A stretch of DNA of 64,000 nt from a virus. The stretch is taken from the IMG/VR virus record IMGVR_UViG_3300031951_021456, positions 183,933 through 247,932 of that record; one strand, given 5' to 3'. Position numbers and translations under genes: made by a program. Below are positions 39,981 to 49,529 of this stretch, one piece after another (the stretch's first letter is position 1; every line of letters begins with the position of its first letter). The notes beneath the pieces were generated by a model that did no database searches, was not told the DNA's origin, and saw nothing but the letters and a program-made list of their open reading frames with translations.

Positions 39981-41378
39981 ATGTCTGATCGCATTATTCA
40001 AAGTTTTTCAGAATTGAAAAATATCTATCTGACTCAAATTGTTAAAGAAGAAAAAGAATATGGTGAAGACCATGAAGACAAGTATAAAAAGAGTGGTAAG
40101 AAGAGTAAGGATTATGACGAAGATGGCGAAGTAGAAGATGAAGCTGATGAATATGCTGGAGTAAAAGATAAAGCCATTAAAAAATCCAAGACTCATAAAA
40201 AAGATAAAGATGAGGACGAAGATTATAAAATGAAGACAGAATCTTATTCAGATTGGCGGAGCGATCTTTTTGAAATTGTTTCAAAACTTGAACCAAAAAT
40301 GAAAGATGTTAATAATGATGAAATCAAAGAGAAGCCAGTTAAAAATAAAATTATTGTCAATCCTTCGGTGAGTGAAAATATCGCCTTTATTAATGGTGAA
40401 GAATTAAATGAAGAATTTATCACTGAGAGTGTAAATATCACTGCCAACTACCTATATGAAATGGGTCTTAATGAGCACGGCCTTGATTTAGTTTTAGAAA
40501 CTTTAGATGAAGATACATTCCTTGAGTATATCTTCTATATTTCTGATGATTATATGCTCACAGAAGCTCGTAGAAGTGGAAGAATTGAACCAGTTACCAA
40601 GACTGGTAAACCAATTGCAACTTTACGTGGTGGAGCTAAAGCATCTGCAATCAGATCTAGAAAAAAAGAAAAAGCATCTAGAGATGTTGAAGATACTAGG
40701 CCATCTGGTATGACTGCTGCCCTTAAACGGCAAGCGGAGGTTGCTAAGAAAGTGACTATGGATCGGGGCAATAGTGCTGTGAAAGCTGCAGTTGAGGCTC
40801 AACCTAAAACTAAACAAAAATCAAATGAAACTAAAGATAAAATCGCAAGAGGTATTTTAGGTTTCATTTCAGGTGCTCAAAAACAATATGCCAAAGGTAT
40901 GGAAAGACACAAGGCTGCAATGAAAATGGCATCACAGACGGCAGAAGTTGGCTCCAATGTTGCTAAGGCAGTTTCAAAGGGTGCTAAAGCTGTTGGGGGT
41001 GGAATAACCAGTGGTGTACGAGTTGCAACAGGCCTTGAGACTCCATCTGGAAAAGAAACTAAACTTGGACGCAATGTAGCTGCTGCTACTTATAAAGGTG
41101 CTAGAAAGGTTACAAGAGCAGCAAGAGATGCTTATGCTAAGGAAGTTGGGTATAGACGTGCAAGAGCACAAACCAATGAAAATGTCCAGTATATTCTAGA
41201 AAAAGCAGTAAGTGAGCAACAACAAAAAATATTTGGGCTAGCCCTTTCAGTAAAACGTGGAATGGTTTCAAGAGATAAAGTTAGCGATAAGGTTTTAGAG
41301 ATTGCTGATGGAATGTCTGAGGCAGAAATTCGTAAATTTGCAACGACTAAACATAAAGGAATACCTAAGAAAGTATGA
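39981..41378 (+). CDS. Large basic structural protein, 465 aa
   Basis: Probable virion or head-associated protein. Residues 20-85 are an extreme Lys/Asp/Glu repeat (KKSGKKSKDYDEDGEVED). A middle unit LNEHGLDLVLETLDEDTFLE then carries YMLTEARRSGRIEPVTKTGK. The C-terminal half is Ala/Lys/Arg-rich and helical (KASAIRSRKKEKASRD, AAVEAQPKTKQKS), like DNA-condensing proteins. The same plan, acidic helix bundle plus basic Ala-rich tail, appears in 48966-50072. Late gene by position. Confidence 0.68.
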   Translation: MSDRIIQSFSELKNIYLTQIVKEEKEYGEDHEDKYKKSGKKSKDYDEDGEVEDEADEYAGVKDKAIKKSKTHKKDKDEDEDYKMKTESYSDWRSDLFEIVSKLEPKMKDVNNDEIKEKPVKNKIIVNPSVSENIAFINGEELNEEFITESVNITANYLYEMGLNEHGLDLVLETLDEDTFLEYIFYISDDYMLTEARRSGRIEPVTKTGKPIATLRGGAKASAIRSRKKEKASRDVEDTRPSGMTAALKRQAEVAKKVTMDRGNSAVKAAVEAQPKTKQKSNETKDKIARGILGFISGAQKQYAKGMERHKAAMKMASQTAEVGSNVAKAVSKGAKAVGGGITSGVRVATGLETPSGKETKLGRNVAAATYKGARKVTRAARDAYAKEVGYRRARAQTNENVQYILEKAVSEQQQKIFGLALSVKRGMVSRDKVSDKVLEIADGMSEAEIRKFATTKHKGIPKKV

Positions 41379-41620
41379 ATAAAAATATAGTATTATCATC
41401 TATCTTTAGTGCAACAGTTCTTTCTGCTATTGCAGGTGGAGTTTTTATTATTGACTGCCGGGTAAATAATGGTGGTGATCTTAAAGATTGTTGGATGACT
41501 GGTCTTCCATATATGGGTATTGGTTTAGCTGGTGGAGCAGGAGCTGCTGGCGGATTTAAAGTTGGCTATGAAACTTATAATCCAAATCTTAGAAAACCAA
41601 AAGATGAAGAACTTTCATAA
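41375..41620 (+). CDS. Small membrane protein, 81 aa
   Basis: N-terminal hydrophobic helix (about 5-25), two Cys around NNGGDLKDCW, then a Gly/Ala-rich second hydrophobic segment (YMGIGLAGGAGAAGGF). Begins in the stop codon of the 465-residue gene. Function unknown; could be a holin-like or envelope protein. Confidence 0.65.
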   Translation: MNKNIVLSSIFSATVLSAIAGGVFIIDCRVNNGGDLKDCWMTGLPYMGIGLAGGAGAAGGFKVGYETYNPNLRKPKDEELS

Positions 41621-41639
41621 TTATTGTACTAATAATAAA

Positions 41640-41647
41640 CATAAATA
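41640..41647 (+). promoter_or_regulatory. Late promoter, one mismatch
   Basis: CATAAATA differs from TATAAATA at the first base, about 32 bases before the ATG of the 256-residue virion protein. Confidence 0.6.
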
Positions 41648-41678
41648 ATTCTTAGCAAATACTATCCAGGAAATAATA

Positions 41679-42449
41679 ATGGCTCTTTGGGGAATCTCAA
41701 CTACAACCGAAACTGAAGCAAATAAGTATGGTATTCCCAAACATCTTCATGATGTAGACCGGAATAGAACTCCACATAATTGCTTTGCAGATCAAAGGGG
41801 TTGGGTCTATCGTTTTTATGGTAGCACTGAAAATTCTGGTCTTTCCACTTCATATTATGATGAAGTCATTGTTCCTGTTTCTGGTCTTAATACCACTGGG
41901 ATTGGTTCTAATTCAACTGGTCTAGGTCTTGCAACTCCTGTTGCAGTGTTTTTTGAAGACCTAAATCGTTCTTCACCAATTTCTATTGGTGCCGGGGGGA
42001 CTTCAGGTATTGGAACTGGACGAAATGGTCATGTTCATCTAGTTTTTAATGAACTTGTTTTCGCTTCTGCTGGTGCAACTTGTATGATTAGACAATTTAC
42101 TGCTGCTGGAGTTGCAACTGGAACTCCAATTGTTGCCACTGCACGTTCATATGCAAGCGGAGCGACTGTTACTAATTTTATTAATGATCAATCCTTTAAA
42201 ACCTTTACTGGCTATAATGGCCAAATTACCAATCGTGTTGCTTTTGCTTTTACTGCTCCTTCAACTGGTATTGGGAGTGTATTAAGAATTGACACAAGTA
42301 GAGGTTTTGTTGGAGTTATTACAGATCTTTTCAATGCTGCTGGAGTTACTTCAACTTTTACTGCTGATATGATTCGTAATGTTGGTGGTGCAGGTACTTT
42401 TGGCTCAAATGCTGGAATCGGAACCACTACTCTTACAATTTTCGCATGA
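41679..42449 (+). CDS. Cyanophage virion structural protein, 256 aa
   Basis: Starts MALWGISTTTETEANKYGIP, then DVDRNRTPHNCFADQRGWVYR, typical of a structural protein found in T4-like cyanophages. The rest is Gly/Thr/Ser-rich beta-structure with repeated GIG pieces, as in neck, fibre or decoration proteins. Precise position in the particle unknown. Preceded by a near-consensus late promoter. Confidence 0.75.
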   Translation: MALWGISTTTETEANKYGIPKHLHDVDRNRTPHNCFADQRGWVYRFYGSTENSGLSTSYYDEVIVPVSGLNTTGIGSNSTGLGLATPVAVFFEDLNRSSPISIGAGGTSGIGTGRNGHVHLVFNELVFASAGATCMIRQFTAAGVATGTPIVATARSYASGATVTNFINDQSFKTFTGYNGQITNRVAFAFTAPSTGIGSVLRIDTSRGFVGVITDLFNAAGVTSTFTADMIRNVGGAGTFGSNAGIGTTTLTIFA

Positions 42450-42455
42450 TTATAG

Positions 42456-42833
42456 ATGCAGTTTAATGAATTGAATGAAGATAATTTTCTTCTATTTGCG
42501 ATAAAAAATTATGAAAATCCTCAAGCTCTAACTAGAGAAGATTTTGAAAAGGATCTTAATCAGTTTAGGTATATTAAACGATTACTTAAAAAATATAAAA
42601 AAACTGGCGATTTAAAGGTTCATTTAATTCTTAATCATTTTGTGATACTTTATAATATTTTTGGAGAAGCCACAACTCCTATGCTTTTCTATAAGCTTGA
42701 TTGCGAACTGTGGAGTACAATTAAATCATTTATTGTTTTTCTCAATCGTCTTCCAGAGTTTCCAATTAGTTATATACATCTTATAGAAGAAGATCAAAAC
42801 TGCAAACGATTATTACATGACGCCACTAGATAG
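42456..42833 (+). CDS. Conserved cyanophage protein, 125 aa (DUF7207-like)
   Basis: The pattern MQFNELNEDNFLLFAIKNYE, FRYIKRLLKKYKKTGDLKVH, LILNHFVILYNIFG is well conserved in the late region of T4-like cyanophages; role unknown. Overlaps the next gene by 17 bases. Confidence 0.78.
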   Translation: MQFNELNEDNFLLFAIKNYENPQALTREDFEKDLNQFRYIKRLLKKYKKTGDLKVHLILNHFVILYNIFGEATTPMLFYKLDCELWSTIKSFIVFLNRLPEFPISYIHLIEEDQNCKRLLHDATR

Positions 42834-43041
42834 AATTATTACAATTATAAGAGAAGATGTAATGACTGCAAATGCGCCTGGCGAGGGTGGGGGATTTGGA
42901 GGTTCCTCACCGGAACCAAGAGCAGGATATGATACAATAATGGGGATGAATTTAACAAGACGCGGAAAAATAGATAAAAGAAATACAAAAAGTTATAAGA
43001 AAAAATATAACTCTTGGCTGAAATCATTGGGACTTTTGTAA
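42817..43041 (+). CDS. Conserved small late protein, 74 aa
   Basis: MTPLDRIITIIREDVMTANA, a Gly/Pro linker and a basic tail (KIDKRNTKSYKKKYNSWLK). A small protein of this plan commonly follows the 125-residue gene in cyanophages. Function unknown. Confidence 0.72.
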   Translation: MTPLDRIITIIREDVMTANAPGEGGGFGGSSPEPRAGYDTIMGMNLTRRGKIDKRNTKSYKKKYNSWLKSLGLL

Positions 43042-43043
43042 AT

Positions 43044-43051
43044 TATAAATA
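43044..43051 (+). promoter_or_regulatory. T4-type late promoter
   Basis: Exact TATAAATA three bases after the preceding stop codon and about 45 bases before ATG 43097. Confidence 0.78.
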
Positions 43052-43096
43052 TTTAAGTATTATCGTTTTCCAAAGTGAGCACATTTGGAGTAATTA

Positions 43097-43561
43097 ATGG
43101 CAGAAGATTCAGTTCGGTTAGCGATTTTAGAAAAAAGTCAAGAAACTTCAGAAAAAGAAATGTCAGCTTTACGGGAAGCTATTTCTGAGATAAGTAAGGT
43201 TAATATAAGAATTAGCGAATTATTAGCTGTACATCAAGTAAAATTAGACCAACAACAACAAAAGGAAGAAGATCTTAACCGAAAAGTTGAAACTGGAATC
43301 TCTAAACTGACTTTAAAAATGGATGTAGATAGAGATGAAATATATAAGAAAATGGAGACTAATAAGACTGACCTGCTCACTGCTGTTGCAACCTTAGAAA
43401 CAAAATTTGATAATATAAAGGGTAAAGTTTTTATTGGTGTTGGGGTAGCTCTCACTTTTCAATTAATTTTGACTGTTTTTGGGCCTTCACTGATCTCAAA
43501 CATGACAACAAAGGTGGTCTTGACAAATCCGCAACCTTCTGCTAGAGTTCAGACACCTTGA
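43097..43561 (+). CDS. Coiled-coil protein with C-terminal membrane helix, 154 aa
   Basis: About 110 residues of heptad-rich coiled coil (SEKEMSALREAISEISKV onward), then one hydrophobic segment (about 116-138, VFIGVGVALTFQLILTVFG) and a short external tail. The topology recalls XhlA-type lysis or membrane-tether proteins, which is structural analogy only. Late promoter directly upstream. Confidence 0.7.
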   Translation: MAEDSVRLAILEKSQETSEKEMSALREAISEISKVNIRISELLAVHQVKLDQQQQKEEDLNRKVETGISKLTLKMDVDRDEIYKKMETNKTDLLTAVATLETKFDNIKGKVFIGVGVALTFQLILTVFGPSLISNMTTKVVLTNPQPSARVQTP

Positions 43562-43570
43562 ACGGTTTGA

Positions 43571-44545
43571 ATGGATGCAATAGACAATCAATACATTAAT
43601 TTACTTTCTTCACGTCTAGAAAAGTTTAAAAAAGTCAAAGCTGGTCTATATAACTGCAGATGTATTTTATGTGGTGATTCCCAGAAAAACAAGACAAAGG
43701 CAAGAGGATACTTTTATGAAAAGGGGAACAACACCAATTACAAATGCCATAACTGTGGCATAAATATATCACTTAATAACTTTCTAAAACAGGTAGATCC
43801 AATACTTTATCAAGACTATATTCTTGATAAATTCAAAAAAGGATACACTGGTAAAAACTTTGTTGTAGAAGCACCAAAATTCCCAAGAAAAAAGCTTATA
43901 CTTAGGCAACAATTAAATTTACCAAGAGCAAGTGAAGAGCAGATTTCAAGAGAATATTTAGAATCAAGAAAAATAGATCCAAGAAAGTTTTATTATGCCA
44001 AAGAGTTTAAGAAATGGGTTAATTCAATAAAACCAACATTTAATGAAAAAGCTCTATATTATGAGGAGGAAAGAATTGTAATTCCATTTTACTTCAAAAG
44101 AGAACTCATAGGATTTCAAGGAAGAACATTTGGTGATTCTCAGATCAAGTATATCACAATCATGCTCAATGAAGAATCCCCTAAAGTTTACAATTTTGAT
44201 ACAATAGATAATACTAAACCTGTATATATTCTTGAAGGGCCTTTTGATTCTTATTTTATTGAGAACTCAATTGCAATGTGTGGAGCTGATGTTTCACTTG
44301 AAAAATTAAACATAAACAATCCAATTTACATTTATGATAATGAACCGAGAAATAAAGAAATTATTGATAGAATGCAACGAACAATTAATAATGGGCTTCC
44401 AATAGTCATATGGCCAAATGCAATTAAAGAAAAGGATATAAATCTTATGATTCTTTCTGGTCTTGATATTAATCAAATTATCACTCAAAACATTTATACT
44501 GGTCTTTTAGCAACTTTAAATTTTAACGAATGGAAGAAAAAATGA
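43571..44545 (+). CDS. 61: gp61 DNA primase
   Basis: Synthesises RNA primers for Okazaki fragments with gp41. N-terminal zinc ribbon CRCILCGDSQKNK ... YKCHNCGI within residues 25-65, TOPRIM-type core PVYILEGPFDSYFIE near 217 and IYIYDNEPRNKEIIDRM near 252. 324 aa, near T4's 342. Overlaps nrdA by 4 bases, coupling primer and dNTP supply. Confidence 0.93.
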   Translation: MDAIDNQYINLLSSRLEKFKKVKAGLYNCRCILCGDSQKNKTKARGYFYEKGNNTNYKCHNCGINISLNNFLKQVDPILYQDYILDKFKKGYTGKNFVVEAPKFPRKKLILRQQLNLPRASEEQISREYLESRKIDPRKFYYAKEFKKWVNSIKPTFNEKALYYEEERIVIPFYFKRELIGFQGRTFGDSQIKYITIMLNEESPKVYNFDTIDNTKPVYILEGPFDSYFIENSIAMCGADVSLEKLNINNPIYIYDNEPRNKEIIDRMQRTINNGLPIVIWPNAIKEKDINLMILSGLDINQIITQNIYTGLLATLNFNEWKKK

Positions 44546-46854
44546 GCAACAACATTACTGTAGTCAAGCGTAGTGGAAATATTGAACCATTAATGCTAGA
44601 GAAAATTCATGATATGGTGAATTGTGCATGTGAGGGTCTTACGAATGTTTCTGCATCTCAAATTGAGATGAATTCTGGACTTCAATTTTATCCGGGTATT
44701 ACAACTGACGAGATTCAGCAGATTCTTGTTAAATCTGCATCTGATTTGATTAGTCTTGAACATCCTAATTATCAATATGTTGCAGCGAGATTGCTACTTT
44801 TTGCTATTCGTAAGCGTCTTTATGGTGGACGAATTGATCTTCCTCATTTGAAGGATCATATTGCTCGCTGTTCTAATATCAATAATAATCATAGCATTTA
44901 TGATTTAAAAGCTATTGGTACATATAGCGATGAAGAACTTGAAGATCTTAATGAATATATTGATCATGAAAGGGATTTCATTTTCACATATGCAGGGCTT
45001 CGTCAAGTTGTTGATAAATATCTTCTTCAAGATAGATCTTCTGGCAAATTGTATGAAACTCCGCAATTTACCTATATGTTGATTTCTATGACCGGATTCT
45101 TTAAATATCCTAAAGAAACTCGCTTATATTATGTTAAAAAGTTTTATGATGCAATTAGCAAACATAAAATTAATTTACCAACGCCTATTATTGCTGGAAC
45201 TAGATCTAATGAATCAAACTCAGCATCATGTGTTCTAATTGATCCTGATGATGATTTAGATAGTATTTCTTCATCAGTTCACGCAATGATTAGATATATT
45301 GCAAAAAAAGCTGGTATTGGGCTTAATGCTGGAAGATGGCGAGGTCTTGGTAGTAAAATTCGTGGAGGGGAAGCAGTTTCAACTGGTGTAATTCCTTTTC
45401 TTAAACTTTTTGAGAGTGCATTGAAATCTTGTCATCAAGGTGGAATCCGAGCTGCAATGGCTACGGTTTATTTTCCAATCTGGCATCAAGAAATTGAAAG
45501 TGTTATTGTACTTAAAAATAATAAAGGTACTGAAGAGAATAGAGTAAGAAAACTAGATTATAATATTCAGATTTCTAAGTTATTTCTTGAGCGTTTTATT
45601 AAAGGTGAACAGATTACTTTATTTTCCCCTAATGATGTTCCTGGTCTTTATGAAGCTTTCTTTAGTTCAAATGGGACTGATGAATTTGACAAGCTTTATG
45701 TCAAATATGAGCAAGATAAAACAATTCAAAGTAAAACTATTGATGCTCGTAAACTAATTTTTGATCTTTTGACTGAAAGGTTTGAAACTGGAAGAATTTA
45801 CTTAATGTTTGTTGATCATTGCAATACTCATAGTCCATTTAAGGATAGCATTTATATGAGTAATCTTTGCACAGAAATTTTAGAGACGACAAAACCTATC
45901 AAACATATAGATGATGAGGAAGGAGAAATAGCTTTATGTACTTTAAGTTCTTTCAATGTTGGAATTATTAAAATTGATAAAGAGTTAGAATCCCTAGCAG
46001 ATTTAACTATTAGATTTCTTGATGAACTTATTGATACTCAATATTATCCAGTAAAAGCTGCAGAAATTTCAACTCGTTCAAGAAGAATGCTAGGTGTTGG
46101 AGTTATTGGTCTTGCTCATTATTTTGCTAAGTTAAATGTAACTTATGAGGATCAAGAAGCCTGGAATGCAACTCATCGTTTAGCTGAGAGTCTTCAATAT
46201 TATTTGTTGAAAGCCTCAAACAATCTTGCCAAGGAAAAAGGGCCTTGCGATTATTTTAATAAAACAAAATATTCAGATGGTATTCTTCCAATTGATACTT
46301 ACAAGAAAGAAGTTGATAATATTTGCAATGAACCTTTACAGCATGATTGGGAATCTTTAAGAAATGATATTGTTAAGTATGGTTTAAGAAATTCAACATG
46401 CAGCACAATTTTACCATCTGAATCATCGTCAGTTATCACTAATGCAACAAATGGTATTGAACCGCCAAGGGGCTTACTATCATACAAGAAATCTAAAAAA
46501 GGTCCAGTCAAGCAAATTGTTCCTCAATATTCAACATTGAAGAACAATTATACTTTACTTTGGAATATGAAAAACAATAAGGGATATTTCAATGTTGTTG
46601 CAGTCTTTACTAAATTTATTGATCATGCTGTTAGTTCAAACTGGAATTATAATCCAGCAAATTATCCCGGTGGGGAAGTTCCCATGAGTGAAATTTCAGG
46701 TGATTTATTATATTGTTATATGTATGGTCATAAAACTGCTTACTATTGCAATACCAATGATGGTAGAGTTGAAGGTGATGAACAAAAAGAAAATTTAGAT
46801 GAACTAATTAAACTACTAGAAGGAGAAGAAGTCTGTGAAAGTTGCTCAATCTGA
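44542..46854 (+). CDS. nrdA: Class Ia ribonucleotide reductase, alpha subunit
   Basis: Reduces NDPs to dNDPs. After an N-terminal ATP cone (TVVKRSGNIEPLMLEKIHDM), it carries the first redox Cys SNSASCVLI near residue 230, GIGLNAGRWRGLGSKIRGGE, the active-site NLCTEILE near 440, STILPSESSSVITNATNG, radical-relay tyrosines YMYGHKTAYY and the C-terminal swinging thiols EVCESCSI. 770 aa, full length. ATG 44542 is preferred to 44530. No intron or intein. Confidence 0.96.
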   Translation: MSNNITVVKRSGNIEPLMLEKIHDMVNCACEGLTNVSASQIEMNSGLQFYPGITTDEIQQILVKSASDLISLEHPNYQYVAARLLLFAIRKRLYGGRIDLPHLKDHIARCSNINNNHSIYDLKAIGTYSDEELEDLNEYIDHERDFIFTYAGLRQVVDKYLLQDRSSGKLYETPQFTYMLISMTGFFKYPKETRLYYVKKFYDAISKHKINLPTPIIAGTRSNESNSASCVLIDPDDDLDSISSSVHAMIRYIAKKAGIGLNAGRWRGLGSKIRGGEAVSTGVIPFLKLFESALKSCHQGGIRAAMATVYFPIWHQEIESVIVLKNNKGTEENRVRKLDYNIQISKLFLERFIKGEQITLFSPNDVPGLYEAFFSSNGTDEFDKLYVKYEQDKTIQSKTIDARKLIFDLLTERFETGRIYLMFVDHCNTHSPFKDSIYMSNLCTEILETTKPIKHIDDEEGEIALCTLSSFNVGIIKIDKELESLADLTIRFLDELIDTQYYPVKAAEISTRSRRMLGVGVIGLAHYFAKLNVTYEDQEAWNATHRLAESLQYYLLKASNNLAKEKGPCDYFNKTKYSDGILPIDTYKKEVDNICNEPLQHDWESLRNDIVKYGLRNSTCSTILPSESSSVITNATNGIEPPRGLLSYKKSKKGPVKQIVPQYSTLKNNYTLLWNMKNNKGYFNVVAVFTKFIDHAVSSNWNYNPANYPGGEVPMSEISGDLLYCYMYGHKTAYYCNTNDGRVEGDEQKENLDELIKLLEGEEVCESCSI

Positions 46855-47995
46855 AATTAAAGGGATGACAGTTTTAAATTTGAATGATGTTGATTTTTTA
46901 AATCAACCAATGTTCTTTGGTGCTCCTCAAGGAATTCAGAGATATGATAAATTTAAATATCCAGATTTTGAGGCATTGACGAAAAAGCAAATTAGCTTTT
47001 TCTGGATTCCAGAAACAAAAGATCTTCAAAAAGATAGATTAGATTATCAAAAATTGAGTCCAGAACAGAAACACATCTTCACTTCAAACCTAAAGTATCA
47101 AACGATGCTTGATAGTGTTCAAGGTAGAGCACCAGGCCTAGCATTTAGGCCATATTGCTCTCTCCCAGAATTAGAGTCTTGTATGTTATGGTGGGAAGCA
47201 TTTGAGAATATTCACTCTCGCTCCTACACACATATTATTAAGAATGTTTATCCAAATCCTTCAGAGATTTTTGATACTATCATTCTTGATGAAAATATTA
47301 GACAAAGATCTCAAAGTGTTACTGCAGCTTATGATGATTTTATTCAATCAGCTCAACAATATAGTTCATCAAATTTATGGAAGTTTAATTTAGAGGGTGT
47401 TGAATCTGCCCACACGGAACTCTATGAACTTAAAAGAAAACTTTATCGCGCTGTAATGAATGTCAATATCTTAGAGGGTATTCGTTTTTATGTTTCATTT
47501 GCTTGTAGCTTTGCTTTTGGTGAACTAAAATTAATGGAAGGTTCTGCTAAAATTATTGAGTTAATTGCTAGAGATGAAGGTTTACATTTAGCCTTAACAC
47601 AAAAAATTCTTAAAAAGTGGAAGCAGGGTGATGATCCCGATATGGCTAAAATTGCAGCAGAAGAAGAGCAATATTCTTATTATCTATTTGATAGAGCTGT
47701 TAATGAAGAAAAATCTTGGGGTCGGTATCTTTTTAAAGAGGGATCTATGATTGGTCTCAATGATAAAATTATGGATGAATATACTGAATGGAATGCGAAT
47801 ACAAGACAGAGAGCCATTGGGTTAAAACCACAATACCCGAATGCACCAAAAACAAATCCTTTAACTTGGATGGAAGGATGGTTAAATTCAAATGCCCTTC
47901 AAGAAGCTCCCATGGAAACTGAAAAATCTAGTTATCTAGTTGGAGTAATCAAACAAGACATAAACCCAGATTCTTTTGCAAACTTTAAACTATAA
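46835..47995 (+). CDS. nrdB: Class Ia ribonucleotide reductase, beta subunit
   Basis: Supplies the tyrosyl radical to NrdA through a di-iron centre. Seen: LDSVQGRAPG, MLWWEAFENIHSRSYTHII near 115, the helix LEGIRFYVSFACSFAFGELK and ELIARDEGLHLALTQ near 245 carrying iron ligands. 386 aa. The GTG at 46835 overlaps nrdA by 20 bases and is supported by GAAGGAGAAG about nine bases upstream; ATG 46865 is the alternative. Confidence 0.95.
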   Translation: MKVAQSEIKGMTVLNLNDVDFLNQPMFFGAPQGIQRYDKFKYPDFEALTKKQISFFWIPETKDLQKDRLDYQKLSPEQKHIFTSNLKYQTMLDSVQGRAPGLAFRPYCSLPELESCMLWWEAFENIHSRSYTHIIKNVYPNPSEIFDTIILDENIRQRSQSVTAAYDDFIQSAQQYSSSNLWKFNLEGVESAHTELYELKRKLYRAVMNVNILEGIRFYVSFACSFAFGELKLMEGSAKIIELIARDEGLHLALTQKILKKWKQGDDPDMAKIAAEEEQYSYYLFDRAVNEEKSWGRYLFKEGSMIGLNDKIMDEYTEWNANTRQRAIGLKPQYPNAPKTNPLTWMEGWLNSNALQEAPMETEKSSYLVGVIKQDINPDSFANFKL

Positions 47996-47999
47996 GACC

Positions 48000-48158
48000 A
48001 TGGAAGAAACCTTTACATTAGCTGAGATTAAAAAAGCTTTCTTTGACAGTTTTCATGAAAGCGGTGAAATTTGGTTTGAGTATCTAGGCAGTCCACAAGA
48101 AAATTTGGATTCAACTACCGAATATTGGGAAGAACTTAAAGATAAGTTGATTAGATAG
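48000..48158 (+). CDS. Hypothetical small acidic protein, 52 aa
   Basis: MEETFTLAEIKKAFFDSFHE... from ATG 48000, four bases after the nrdB stop. The AxxIKKAFxxxFHxSGEIWF pattern is common in small phage proteins; role unknown. Confidence 0.62.
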   Translation: MEETFTLAEIKKAFFDSFHESGEIWFEYLGSPQENLDSTTEYWEELKDKLIR

Positions 48159-48170
48159 CCAGTTTTTTAA

Positions 48171-48212
48171 CTGACCCGTAGAGCACTTAGAAAGGCTCAA
48201 GTGCTCTATAGT
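48171..48212 (+). promoter_or_regulatory. CTGGC-class promoter inside a hairpin
   Basis: Box CTGACCCG at 48171 (weaker match), -10 TATAGT 48207-48212. A perfect 10-bp inverted repeat TAGAGCACTT (48179-48188) / AAGTGCTCTA (48199-48208) overlaps the -10. The hairpin may end upstream transcripts while the DNA starts new ones. Confidence 0.62.
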
Positions 48213-48236
48213 GGTTTTAAATCTAATATTTCAATT

Positions 48237-48638
48237 ATGGCTTCTGAAAATTATTCTATTATATCAGTAGAAAAGCTTAAGCAATTTTGCAATCCATTTG
48301 AAACACCCTGCTGGGAGACAAAAACTCCAGTTTTATACAATGAGGTAAAACGAGCAGTTACTAGCAATTGCACATTATTATCTCAATATTCTTCATCAGT
48401 TGAACCACCAAAATGGTCAAAAAAGAAACACATTGAGAGAATTGCACATCTTGTTATAAATCCAGATTATACTCCTATTGAAATAGATGTTGGAGTTCCA
48501 AGTTTAGGTTATTGTTCTGAGTGGTTTATTGTAGATGGCAATCATAGATTTGCTGCTGCAATTTTTAGAGGTGATTTAACTATTCTTGCTACATGTTCAG
48601 GTCAAGTTGATCTAATTGAAAACCTTATTTACAATTAA
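48237..48638 (+). CDS. ParB-like domain protein, 133 aa
   Basis: ParB/Srx-type pattern: HIERIAHLVINPDYTPIEID near residue 75, then WFIVDGNHRFAAAIFRGD near 103, with the DGNHR signature intact. Single small domain. ATG 48237 is chosen because the promoter's -10 covers the upstream GTG. A second, larger ParB-like protein is at 6254-7108. Activity (nuclease, CTPase or binding only) cannot be told. Confidence 0.75.
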   Translation: MASENYSIISVEKLKQFCNPFETPCWETKTPVLYNEVKRAVTSNCTLLSQYSSSVEPPKWSKKKHIERIAHLVINPDYTPIEIDVGVPSLGYCSEWFIVDGNHRFAAAIFRGDLTILATCSGQVDLIENLIYN

Positions 48639-48644
48639 AACCTT

Positions 48645-48902
48645 ATGGATATCATTAACTTTGATAATTTCCGTGCAGGCTCCCATTTTCCAGGCTGTCT
48701 TGATATAGAAAAACTTGGAAACCACGAACAGATGGGTGTCAGAGCAATTGCATATTGTTTTCCTAATTCAAATGAAAGCTTCGTTCAATTTCGTAAACAT
48801 AATAAGGACTACCTAGTTGCACTTTTTTCATTCAACTATGAAGTTGAATTAGAAGATTATTGGAAAGACTCTACGGTTATTTGGGATAGTAGAGAACAAT
48901 AA
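48645..48902 (+). CDS. Hypothetical protein, 85 aa
   Basis: Not recognised. Soluble, aromatic-rich (FRAGSHFPGCLDIEKLG...VALFSFNYEVELEDYW). Six bases after the ParB-like gene, same transcript. Confidence 0.65.
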   Translation: MDIINFDNFRAGSHFPGCLDIEKLGNHEQMGVRAIAYCFPNSNESFVQFRKHNKDYLVALFSFNYEVELEDYWKDSTVIWDSREQ

Positions 48903-48933
48903 ACGTATCATAAAAAGTAAATGGTGCCTATTC

Positions 48934-48941
48934 TATAAATA
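48934..48941 (+). promoter_or_regulatory. T4-type late promoter
   Basis: Exact TATAAATA, 25 bases before ATG 48966, the best-placed late promoter in the window. Confidence 0.82.
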
Positions 48942-48965
48942 ATAGAAGAACTTTATATTCGCAAT

Positions 48966-49529
48966 ATGTCCACTTATCATCTCACTGAAGCATATGGAGA
49001 CCTTCATAACCCTCGCGTAACAGATTCTAACTATTTTCAAAATCTTCGTTTTGTTGATGATCTAAATCAAAATCAAATGCAAGAGGTAATGGAATCTCTC
49101 ATTTGGGAGTTCATGGATTATGGAGATAGTTTTGAAGAGGCAACAAAAATTCTTGAAACTGCTTTTTCAGATGATATTGTTTTATGTGAATCACTTGAGG
49201 CGATTTGTGAAGTTACTGCTCGTCCATTCAAGGCTACGACTGAATTTAAGCCAACTTATGGCTATCAAAAAGATGGAAAATCTGTTAAAGGCGGTTCAGA
49301 TTCTTCTGCTAGAGCTAGACGAGCTGAACGGGCTTCCGCCGTTAGGGGAGCACTTAGAGGGGCTGCCGAGAGCGTTAAAGGCGCTCTTAAAGGGTTTCGC
49401 AAACAGGTTAGGGATAGCAAAACAAATTTAGCAGCTAAAGGTGCTAGCATGGCCCTCAGAGGGCAAGCTGCGCTTTCTAAGGTCGCTAGAACTGCTCGTG
49501 GAGCCGTGCGAGGGGCTAAACAAGAATGA
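48966..49529 (+). CDS. Structural protein, N-terminal part up to an in-frame TGA (187 aa)
   Basis: Virion-type protein: an acidic helical head (residues 1-75, with SLIWEFMDYGDSFEEATKIL) and a basic Ala/Arg/Gly-rich tail (SARARRAERASAVRGALRG) like DNA-binding internal proteins. Translation meets TGA at 49527-49529, but the same frame stays open to 50072, where a C-terminal domain typical of such proteins is encoded. Either readthrough gives a 368-residue protein or the gene has been split by one nonsense change. Late promoter upstream. Confidence 0.75.
   Translation: MSTYHLTEAYGDLHNPRVTDSNYFQNLRFVDDLNQNQMQEVMESLIWEFMDYGDSFEEATKILETAFSDDIVLCESLEAICEVTARPFKATTEFKPTYGYQKDGKSVKGGSDSSARARRAERASAVRGALRGAAESVKGALKGFRKQVRDSKTNLAAKGASMALRGQAALSKVARTARGAVRGAKQE

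Noticed and set aside
40008-40196. Phe/Ile-rich reverse-strand reading frames over 39981-41378
   Set aside because: They mirror the Lys/Asp/Glu-rich coding sequence and have no start signals; shadows of the structural gene.
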